A stretch of DNA of 24,683 nt from an uncultured Muribaculaceae bacterium (lineage in GTDB: Bacteria; Bacteroidota; Bacteroidia; Bacteroidales; Muribaculaceae), in contig CAJUBC010000035.1 in assembly GCA_910584545.1 (NCBI GenBank), positions 1-24,683 on the forward strand, given 5' to 3'. The notes below the pieces were generated by a model that worked only from the letters and a program-made list of their open reading frames with translations, searched no databases and was not told the DNA's origin. Position numbers and translations under genes: made by a program. This document shows, piece after piece, positions 1 through 7,139 of the stretch. The stretch's first letter is position 1; each line of letters starts with the position of its first letter.

Positions 1-66
1 GCGTCCGTCTTACACCCCTAAATTCGATGTCTTCAAATTTTTGTCATGTACTTAAAAAAAAAATAG

Positions 67-98
67 TTTGGATATGTTGCCGAGATTTGGTAGCTTTG
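67..98 (+). promoter_or_regulatory. Bacteroidota-type promoter for the pRiA4b ORF-3-like gene
   Basis: TTTG at 67-70, then exactly 20 bases, then TAGCTTTG at 91-98. This matches the Bacteroidota consensus TTTG-N19-21-TAnnTTTG without mismatch. Transcription would begin near 105, giving a leader of under 20 bases before the ATG at 123. No Shine-Dalgarno is visible, as is normal for the phylum. Confidence 0.75.
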
Positions 99-122
99 TG
101 GATGTTAATCTTAAAATGAATT

Positions 123-1028
123 ATGGCTAAGAAACGTAAATCGATACCGGAAGAGCACGGACTTTTCCCCGACATGGGCGGCATGCCTGACATGAACTTC
201 GGGAATTATGATGACATGAGGAAGATGCTCATGTCGGCCATGGCCGCCGTGGGTGTCACTCCCGATGAGTACGCATCGTTTTTAGAGAACGGCAAGTCGC
301 CGGAGGAACAGATGGACCGGTTTCTGTCGATGGCTGATGAGCTGGGAATCTCCGATGGAATGTATGACGATATCCCGGAAGCACACCCCACGCCGGATGC
401 CGACAGGAAATCATTGCGGCTCAAGATACAGATGAAGGATGTGACCAAGCCACCGATGTGGCGCGAGATCATCATTCCCGCCGATTTTAATTTCTCGCAG
501 CTTCATCATGCCATTCAGGCGGTTACCAATCTGGATAACGAGCATCTGTGGCAGTTTCAGAACCGTGCCTACGACATGGATTTGGTTATCGGTGTGCCGA
601 TGCAGAATCCGATGGGATTCGGAATTGATGACTGGACCCACGATGCGGACAAGACCCCCGTCTCGGCTTTCCTCTCTGAAAAAGGCGATAAACTGGAATA
701 CATCTATGATTTCGGTGATGACTGGATCTTCACTGTCAGCGTGCAGGAAGTGATGGACCGTCAGGGCGATGTGGCAGTGTGCACGAAATGGAAATGCGAT
801 TTCCAGCCCCTCGAGAACATCGGAGGACCCTGGGCTTATCAGGATCTGAGGGAAGCTTTCACCAATCCGGACAAACTGACCGCGAAGCAGAAAAAGGAAA
901 TAGCCGGAATGTTGGGATTCGACAGATTCAAGGATCTAGAGGCCAACATGGATGAGTTCTTCATCGACATCGAGTACGTCAACGAGAGGCTGGCGGACCT
1001 CCCCAAAAGCGGCCGCATCGAATACTAA
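123..1028 (+). CDS. Plasmid pRiA4b ORF-3-like domain protein
   Basis: A 301-residue soluble protein with no signal peptide or membrane segment. Residues about 97-285 carry the hallmarks of the pRiA4b ORF-3 family: KPPMWREIIIP near 109-119, a histidine-containing helix (FSQLHHAIQ, 124-132), and YDFGDDW at 195-201. The N-terminal 95 residues are Met/Asp-rich and helical; I recognise no domain there. The family was named from an Agrobacterium Ri-plasmid ORF and is widespread in chromosomes; its molecular function is not established. The gene stands alone behind its own promoter and converges on the calcium ATPase gene, with 40 bases between the two stop codons. The ATG at 123 is chosen because it follows the promoter closely and an ATG at 116 reads only four codons before a stop. 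No mobile-element ends are visible around it despite the family name. Confidence 0.85.
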   Translation: MAKKRKSIPEEHGLFPDMGGMPDMNFGNYDDMRKMLMSAMAAVGVTPDEYASFLENGKSPEEQMDRFLSMADELGISDGMYDDIPEAHPTPDADRKSLRLKIQMKDVTKPPMWREIIIPADFNFSQLHHAIQAVTNLDNEHLWQFQNRAYDMDLVIGVPMQNPMGFGIDDWTHDADKTPVSAFLSEKGDKLEYIYDFGDDWIFTVSVQEVMDRQGDVAVCTKWKCDFQPLENIGGPWAYQDLREAFTNPDKLTAKQKKEIAGMLGFDRFKDLEANMDEFFIDIEYVNERLADLPKSGRIEY

Positions 1029-1032
1029 AGAG

Positions 1033-1060
1033 AATACTTAGACCTCTGATGAGGGGTATT
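1033..1060. terminator. Weak bidirectional hairpin between convergent genes
   Basis: Between the two convergent stops, AATAC (1033-1037) can pair with GTATT (1056-1060) and CCTC (1043-1046) with GAGG (1051-1054) around a TGAT loop. The stems are separated by a 5-by-1 internal loop. There is no T-run on either strand, so this is only a plausible shared terminator, placed mainly by its position. Confidence 0.3.
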
Positions 1061-1068
1061 ACAGCTTG

Positions 1069-3933
1069 TCAGCGCCTGGCAGGAACGAGGAGGCGGTAGA
1101 GCTCGCGGGTCCAGAGGACCAGGGAGGAGGAGGCCACTATCAGCAGCAGGTCGAGTGCTCCGGAGGGATTGAAATGCCAGTCGGGGGTGTGCAGCATCGG
1201 CTCGACGTTGAAGAACTCGTAGGCCACTTCGGTGATGAAGAGCTGACCTGCGACTATTATCGCCACAATGCTCCAGAATCCACCGCTCATCTTTACCCGG
1301 AATACACTCTCGCCGGTCTCGAAACAGCGGGCGTCGAACATATACCAGAAGTGCGTCCAGACGAAAATGGAGAATAAAAGCGTGGCTTCGTAGGCCGTCA
1401 TTACCGAGAGAGAACCCACATGCGCGTGGAACATCTGGATGACCGACGTGACCTCGGCATGATTGAAGAGCCAGTAGAATCCGAATGTAATCAGGAAGAA
1501 TAGCAGACCCACGCCAGAGAGCTCCACCATCATCGGCCGTGTCAGGATAGAGGCACGACGGTCGCGCGGCCGGTCACGCATCACCGACGGCGACGGCGGC
1601 AGTGATGCGAGGGCCATCGCTCCGAACGTGTCCATGATAAGGTTCACCCACAACATCTGCGTCACCGTAAGCGGAGACTCCGTACCGAAGAAGGAGCCGA
1701 AAAGCACAAGGAAACATGCAGCCACGTTCACCGTGAGCTGGAACAGCAGGAACCGCTGGATGTTCTGATATAGCGAACGGCCCCACATCACGGCGCGACC
1801 TATCGAGGAGAAGGAGTTGTCGATGATGGTGATGTCGGAAGCCTCCTTGGCTACCGACGTACCGTCGCCCATCGAGAGACCTACCTGCGCGGCCTTGAGG
1901 GCCGGCGCGTCGTTGGTGCCGTCGCCTGTGACAGCCACCACCTCGCCGAGCGACTGCAGCGACTCCACCAGACGTTTCTTGTCCATCGGTCTCGCCCTCG
2001 CGATGATCTTTATGTCCTCTACCCTGTCGCGCAGTTCCGAGTCGCTCAGAGCCGCGAATTCCGTACCGGTGATGATATTCCTGTCCGTATCCCTCGAATC
2101 GTCCCAAAGGCCTATCTGACGCCCTATCTCCCTTGCCGTGCCGGGAGTGTCGCCGGTAACTATCTTCACCTTGATGCCAGCATCGGTCACCTCCTTCACG
2201 GCCGCCGGCACATCGGGGCGGACAGGGTCGGAAATAGCCGCGATGCCGAGGAATGTCAGCCTATCCGCCACGATACAGCCACCCTCTATGGTGCGGTCGC
2301 CCGGCTTGAGTTCCTGACAGGCGAATCCGAGCGTGCGCATCGCCATGTTCTGATACTGCAGAAGGCGAGCCTCTATCTCATCGAACGTCACTCCGGCATG
2401 GTCATGGCACATAGCGAACACAATCTCCGGAGCACCCTTAACATACAGTATTCTCTCGCCACACGCGGACTTAACCACCGTCGCCATATATTTGCGTTCG
2501 GTGGAGAACGGGAGTTCCTCGAGTACTTCCACATGCGCCTTCAGGTCACGGTAATCCACGCCCCGGCTATGCAGCCAAAGGAGCAACGCTCCCTCGGTGG
2601 GATTGCCTATCACCTGAGGCTTCTCTCCCGACAGGTCAAGCTGCGCGGTGGAGTTGACCGCGATGCCCTCGTAGAGCACCTCGTCGGAAGGGTTGCCGAA
2701 GAAATCGGCGCGGTATACCTGCATCTGGTTCTGCGTCAACGTACCGGTCTTGTCGGTGCAGATCACGGTGGTCGCGCCCATCGTCTCGCAGGCATGCATC
2801 TTGCGGACAAGGTTGTTGGTCTTCAGCATCCTGCTCATGGAATAGGCGAGCGAGAGGGTAACAGCCATCGGCAGACCTTCCGGGACCGCCACCACAATCA
2901 GCGTGACCGCCACCATCAGCGTCTTCAGGGTATGCCCTAACAGAGATGACCATGTCGCGCTGTCGGCATCGGGATTGAGCATCGCGAACGCACCTGCGGC
3001 AGTCCCGACAAACAGCAGGAAGAATATGACTATCACGGCGACACAGACACCCTTGGACCAGTTGTGGAATTTCCTGATAAGCAGCCAGAAGAACGCCGCC
3101 ACCGGAATCACGGTCAGATACGACTGCCAGTTGCCGAAGCCGAGGAAATGGACCAGCTGGCCTATGATGACCAGACCGGCGAACAGATAGCTTGCGTTTG
3201 AGATCCAGGATGCGAGCCGATCGAGCTGCTCGTTTAGCGGAGTACGCACCGAATCGTCGATCTGCGCCTCGGTGAATACCTTGCCCATCTCGGTGGCGTC
3301 GCCAACCTTCAGCACTCGCATCACGCCGTGTCCCTCCATCACCTTGGTGCCGCGCTCAAGATGGTTGGAAGGATAGGTGGCGTCCGGGTCGAAATGCCCG
3401 GGGTCGACCGTTTTGGCGCACATCGGCTCGCCTGTCAGAGATGACTCGTCGACGCTCATGCTGACAGCCTCAAGAAGCTCACCGTCGGCCGGCACTTCGT
3501 CGCCGGTATTGATGAAGACTATATCTCCAACGACGATGTCGCGCCTCGGTACGGTAGTGACGGATTCTCCACGCAGCACCTCGACCGGCTCGTCATCATT
3601 CACCTTGTTCAGAATCGAGAACGCCTTGTTGGCCTTCTCCTCGAAAATGAAAGCGAGGCCGGTGGCGAGGAAGATGGCTATGAAGATGCCAATGGGCTCG
3701 AAAAACACTTTCCAGTCATGCCCGAGCCCCCAGAATTCATAACATGCGATACCGATTGACAAGGCGCCGGCTACAAGCAGGATCACTATCAGCGGATCGC
3801 TGAATTTCTTAAGGAAGGCCTTCCATTTGGACTCCTTTTTCGGCGGTGTCAGCACATTGGCGCCATGCAGACGGCGGCTCTCCTCGACCTGGGCGTCATC
3901 AAGGCCGATATATCTCTGTTTCTTATTCTCCAT
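1069..3933 (-). CDS. Calcium-transporting P-type ATPase, PMCA type
   Basis: A 954-residue P2-type ATPase, near usual family length, that would export Ca2+ across the inner membrane using ATP. In order: cation-ATPase N-terminus; hydrophobic M1 (about 44-64) and M2 (80-99); actuator domain with TGE at 167-169; M4 with PEGLP at 351-355; phosphorylation motif DKTGTLT with Asp394; hinge TGDGTNDAP at 669-677; and the C-terminal membrane bundle. NLIMDTFGA (764-772) has the Asn/Asp pair expected of the single calcium site of plasma-membrane-type pumps. Oddity: between M3 (247-266) and M4 (335-355) lie two further hydrophobic stretches (271-286 and 295-319), where two-segment spacing is normal. The start at 3933 (MENKK) is preferred over an ATG 13 codons upstream because family members, as I recall them, begin in this way. 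It lies downstream of, and in the same direction as, the AsmA-like gene, but has its own promoter candidate. Confidence 0.95.
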   Translation of the reverse strand: MENKKQRYIGLDDAQVEESRRLHGANVLTPPKKESKWKAFLKKFSDPLIVILLVAGALSIGIACYEFWGLGHDWKVFFEPIGIFIAIFLATGLAFIFEEKANKAFSILNKVNDDEPVEVLRGESVTTVPRRDIVVGDIVFINTGDEVPADGELLEAVSMSVDESSLTGEPMCAKTVDPGHFDPDATYPSNHLERGTKVMEGHGVMRVLKVGDATEMGKVFTEAQIDDSVRTPLNEQLDRLASWISNASYLFAGLVIIGQLVHFLGFGNWQSYLTVIPVAAFFWLLIRKFHNWSKGVCVAVIVIFFLLFVGTAAGAFAMLNPDADSATWSSLLGHTLKTLMVAVTLIVVAVPEGLPMAVTLSLAYSMSRMLKTNNLVRKMHACETMGATTVICTDKTGTLTQNQMQVYRADFFGNPSDEVLYEGIAVNSTAQLDLSGEKPQVIGNPTEGALLLWLHSRGVDYRDLKAHVEVLEELPFSTERKYMATVVKSACGERILYVKGAPEIVFAMCHDHAGVTFDEIEARLLQYQNMAMRTLGFACQELKPGDRTIEGGCIVADRLTFLGIAAISDPVRPDVPAAVKEVTDAGIKVKIVTGDTPGTAREIGRQIGLWDDSRDTDRNIITGTEFAALSDSELRDRVEDIKIIARARPMDKKRLVESLQSLGEVVAVTGDGTNDAPALKAAQVGLSMGDGTSVAKEASDITIIDNSFSSIGRAVMWGRSLYQNIQRFLLFQLTVNVAACFLVLFGSFFGTESPLTVTQMLWVNLIMDTFGAMALASLPPSPSVMRDRPRDRRASILTRPMMVELSGVGLLFFLITFGFYWLFNHAEVTSVIQMFHAHVGSLSVMTAYEATLLFSIFVWTHFWYMFDARCFETGESVFRVKMSGGFWSIVAIIVAGQLFITEVAYEFFNVEPMLHTPDWHFNPSGALDLLLIVASSSLVLWTRELYRLLVPARR

Positions 3934-4003
3934 TACTGCGGATATTGTAAGATGAAGGGCATCGAGACGCATGTCGCTCTCATGCCGGATCTGAAAACGA
4001 GTG

Positions 4004-4036
4004 CAAAAATATCACAAATATGTGTAAACCGACAAC
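4004..4036 (-). promoter_or_regulatory. Promoter candidate for the calcium ATPase gene
   Basis: On the (-) strand, GTTG (4036->4033), 21 bases, then TATTTTTG (4011->4004). The -7 element matches TAnnTTTG exactly; the -33 element has one mismatch. Transcription would start near 3997, about 64 bases before the preferred start codon. It lies only 13 bases past the stop of the upstream AsmA-like gene, suggesting the pump can be expressed independently of it. Confidence 0.55.
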
Positions 4037-4048
4037 TATCCCTGTTAA

Positions 4049-6988
4049 TTATTTGTTAATTTTGACCTCATCCAGCCCATCCTTCCCGTATTCAGCCGCC
4101 TTGTATATGGCCTGCAGTACCATCTGGCGGAATGACTGCCTCATGTTCTGCTTCCACGGGTCGACGGGGAGGGCCGAAATCGCTGATGCCCTCGCCTCGC
4201 TCCAGCGGGGGCCTCCGAGCCGAACATGCGGATCGCCGAACGTACCGGTGATGTTGATGCCGAACGGTATGTGGAGGGGGCTCTCCTTTACGCTCAACTG
4301 ATAGTATAGGTCTCCACCGAGGTTATTGATACCCATTACGCGGAGCCGATAGCGGGGGAATTCGATAAAGAAAGGATAGACCTCCAGCAAGTTGTCGCGC
4401 AGGGAGGCATGGATGTCGATGTTGTCAAGTTCAAGAGCGTCCCTGTCATTGATCAGCATCAACTTCGCTATCCTGTCCATGAAAGGATTGCGGTCGATAC
4501 GGAGGGCGCGCCCTTTCAGATACAGGTCTGCAACAGCCGACGGAACGTTGAAATACATCTTAGGGAAGAAATGCGTATGTCCGGTGAACCCCACGGAGAA
4601 TACGCCGCTGAAGTTCCTGATGAAAGGATGTGATTTGAGTTCGCGGTCAAACATGCGGTAGACGTTCCCGGTCTCGATATCACGCACCGAGAGGGCAGCG
4701 CCGAGTTGCAGCCGCTGCAGGTCGGAGGTATCGAAAAGGAAATTGAACCCGATGTCTCCGAACGGAGAACCGGCCGTAAGGGTGTCCACAGAAAGCCGTC
4801 CGTCCCGCAGACTCACCTCGCCTCTCATACCCGAAAGGGGAATGTCGAGATAACTGAGACTTCTCACGGATGCCTGCACCCTGGCCCGTACATTACGTGG
4901 GAACAGCATTGCCGCCGTGTCGGATGCTATCATAGGCTGCGGAGCGGCAAGAGCCTCGACAGCCTTCTCTCCTTCCGTGGCACGGAGTCCTGCCACGTAT
5001 GTCCGCGACAGTTCGTTGCAATCAAGCGTGTCCACCTCCACCGCGAGGACCGCCGGCAACGGCACGGGACCCGGAGAGTTGATGAACTGCCGGAGATTGG
5101 AGACAGTTCCACGGACATTAGCCGAGGAACGGCCGCTACGCAATCTTGCCCGTACTATCCTGAGCGAATCGAAGTTGAGCGATACCCGCATATCGCCAAT
5201 CTCATTGTCGGCGGGAAAAGCCGCGGAGCGCACTGACCCGCGCGCAAGCGTGATATCGGCTGCCGCCCGCCAATTACTCATGACTCCCTCGAGCATGTAG
5301 GGCATCGGACTGGTCACGAACTCCGGAGAATGCCGCGCGAACGCCATGCTCGCGCGGTCGGCCGTCCATCCGGCCGGCATCTTGAACGCTCGGGTGCGCA
5401 CCGGCTTCGCAAGCCGTCCGCCCGAGATCCTGACCGCAAGTCCTCCGAGAGACACAGAAAGACCACCCTCCGCATAGTCCGCCCTCCTGCCCGTAAGGTC
5501 GAGCCTGAACATATCGGATAATTCATCCGTTGAACTGAACCGCACCTCAGCTTTGGCTCTGATTCCCTTGGTCCCCAGAGATATTCCGTTCTGAGCCATG
5601 TGGAGAGAATGAATAGCGGCGTCCATCCGCGCCGTCATTTCATCCAGATTCACCTCCTTCATGTCAATAACACGCAACACTATGTCGCCATCCACCTTGG
5701 CGTTGCCCCGGACGGATGGAAGATAGATTCCAGTGACGGCGCGCACTGAAGAGAATGCCTTGGCGATGTCGGCGTCGGCGTCGATGACAGCAGTGATCCT
5801 CGGAGAGCGCATCGGACCGGACACATCCGCCCTCCCCTTCACGGAAACACCCTCTCCCGACACATTCAACCGATCTATCCTCAGTACGGTTGAAGAGAGG
5901 TCGCGCCCGTCGATATCGGCTGCCGCAAGCAGAGAGACGCTGTCGATAGAAAGACAGTCCCCGTCGGCATCGTATCTGACTTTTCCATGAGGAACCGCCA
6001 TTCTGACCGCCATCGAGGGAATCAGTCGCGAATCAAGGCGGTACGGCTCAGCGAGGCGTGCCTCCCCCGAAATCCACACCTCCGGTCTGAGTGCCCTGAA
6101 TTTTTCAGGAATAAGATTTGACGGGAACATTCCAACCAGCCTGTCGACATCGAATCCGTCTACACGTACTCCGCAGGATTTCAGCATCGGGATTTCCCCG
6201 AGCGAGACATCGGCAGCCAGACTCAGCGGTATGTTTCCCGCCACCACCCGCAGATTTCCGGTAGAGACCGCAATGGGGTCGAAGCCCAGCGCCAGCCGCC
6301 CCTTTATTCCGAACGGGAGTCGCGAAAGGATCAAGCGGCCGTCCGAGCGGAGGGACACGCGCCCCTTCAAATCGAGAGCATACAGGTCCTCGCCTCTGCC
6401 GCGGAGAACGAGACGATCGAACGCCGCAGCAAGATTGACCTTCTTCGGAATGCTATGGAACGCGATAGCGGGCCTGCCACTGAGCTCCACACTGTCGACC
6501 ATTATGCGTGGAATCGAGAGTTCCTTCTTCGGATGAATCCCGAAGCGGTAATTGGCAATCGAATCGGATACCTCCACAAGCTTTACCTGAGGAGAAAGTG
6601 CCGAGATTCGGGTGAAACGAATCTCGTCGTCATCGAGGATGTCACGGATATCAATTCCGACAGCCACATCCCGGGCCCAGAGAAGTCTCTCCGGATCGGA
6701 CGGAAGCCGCCTGCGTAATTCCGGTGACAGATTATCGAAATCACGACTCGAGATGCTGATGGAATCCATGGTCACGACAAGGTCTGGAAATGTGGACCAT
6801 ACAGTGTAGTCGGCATTCCAGCACCGGACATCGGCGGACAGAAGTTCAGAAGCCCTGCTGTTGACGAGGTCGGTGAACCGGGCGGGAGTGAGCCACATCG
6901 TGGCGACCCAGAGAAAGAGTACCGGGACAATCGCGAGTGCGAGCAGTGTCCACAGAAGGATATATAGGAATTTTATTAACCTGGGCAT
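4049..6988 (-). CDS. AsmA-like envelope protein with a single N-terminal membrane anchor
   Basis: A 979-residue protein with one N-terminal membrane segment (about 7-31) followed by a large periplasmic part of alternating short beta strands, the texture of AsmA/TamB-family repeating beta-groove proteins. The N-terminal part (FTDLVNSRASELL near 38-50, then SIDS-like strands) fits the AsmA N-terminus. The C-terminal third carries the AsmA-like signature, with ITGTFGDPHVRLGG at about 913-926. The C-terminal 45 residues are a charged helix. AsmA-family proteins in Gram-negative bacteria are linked to phospholipid transport between the membranes and to outer-membrane homeostasis; that role here is inferred from family. 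The start ATG at 6988 directly precedes the anchor, and I see no better one. The gene follows topA, with a strong hairpin between them, and precedes the calcium pump gene. No frameshift or missing part is apparent. Confidence 0.85.
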   Translation of the reverse strand: MPRLIKFLYILLWTLLALAIVPVLFLWVATMWLTPARFTDLVNSRASELLSADVRCWNADYTVWSTFPDLVVTMDSISISSRDFDNLSPELRRRLPSDPERLLWARDVAVGIDIRDILDDDEIRFTRISALSPQVKLVEVSDSIANYRFGIHPKKELSIPRIMVDSVELSGRPAIAFHSIPKKVNLAAAFDRLVLRGRGEDLYALDLKGRVSLRSDGRLILSRLPFGIKGRLALGFDPIAVSTGNLRVVAGNIPLSLAADVSLGEIPMLKSCGVRVDGFDVDRLVGMFPSNLIPEKFRALRPEVWISGEARLAEPYRLDSRLIPSMAVRMAVPHGKVRYDADGDCLSIDSVSLLAAADIDGRDLSSTVLRIDRLNVSGEGVSVKGRADVSGPMRSPRITAVIDADADIAKAFSSVRAVTGIYLPSVRGNAKVDGDIVLRVIDMKEVNLDEMTARMDAAIHSLHMAQNGISLGTKGIRAKAEVRFSSTDELSDMFRLDLTGRRADYAEGGLSVSLGGLAVRISGGRLAKPVRTRAFKMPAGWTADRASMAFARHSPEFVTSPMPYMLEGVMSNWRAAADITLARGSVRSAAFPADNEIGDMRVSLNFDSLRIVRARLRSGRSSANVRGTVSNLRQFINSPGPVPLPAVLAVEVDTLDCNELSRTYVAGLRATEGEKAVEALAAPQPMIASDTAAMLFPRNVRARVQASVRSLSYLDIPLSGMRGEVSLRDGRLSVDTLTAGSPFGDIGFNFLFDTSDLQRLQLGAALSVRDIETGNVYRMFDRELKSHPFIRNFSGVFSVGFTGHTHFFPKMYFNVPSAVADLYLKGRALRIDRNPFMDRIAKLMLINDRDALELDNIDIHASLRDNLLEVYPFFIEFPRYRLRVMGINNLGGDLYYQLSVKESPLHIPFGINITGTFGDPHVRLGGPRWSEARASAISALPVDPWKQNMRQSFRQMVLQAIYKAAEYGKDGLDEVKINK

Positions 6989-7074
6989 AATTCGTAACCG
7001 ATTTGTAAGCTTTCATCCGCTCCGGCGACCGAATCCACCTGCAATATGGATTTGTGGCAAGTAGATGGACATGG

Positions 7075-7115
7075 AAACGGACTGATTTTGCATTATTAAC
7101 AAAATCAGTCCGTTT
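7075..7115 (-). terminator. 16-bp perfect hairpin after topA
   Basis: A perfect inverted repeat with arms 7075-7090 and 7100-7115 and a 9-base loop (7091-7099). It lies 24 bases past the topA stop. On the (-) strand the stem ends in a short T-run (TTT), so it is probably the topA terminator. On the (+) strand it is followed by TTTTAAG, so it may work in both directions, though no (+) gene runs into it. Confidence 0.7.
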
Positions 7116-7131
7116 TAAGTTTGCCTACAAA
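7100..7131 (-). promoter_or_regulatory. Weak promoter candidate for the AsmA-like gene, overlapping the topA terminator
   Basis: On the (-) strand, TTTG (7131->7128), 20 bases, then TGATTTTG (7107->7100), one mismatch from TAnnTTTG. The -7 element is formed by one arm of the topA hairpin. A start near 7093 would give a leader of about 105 bases to the ATG at 6988. No better promoter is visible in 6989-7074. Confidence 0.3.
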
Positions 7132-7139
7132 AGACACCG

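Noticed and set aside
116..130. Leader mini-ORF (four codons) overlapping the first gene's start
   Set aside because: Too short to judge; AT-rich leaders produce such frames by chance.
123..1028. Plasmid or insertion-sequence remnant suggested by the pRiA4b family name
   Set aside because: The family is common on chromosomes, and no inverted repeats, target duplications or transposase fragments are visible nearby.
3934..3972. 13-codon N-terminal extension of the calcium ATPase
   Set aside because: The internal start gives the family-typical N-terminus. The promoter candidate allows either, so this is a preference, not proof.
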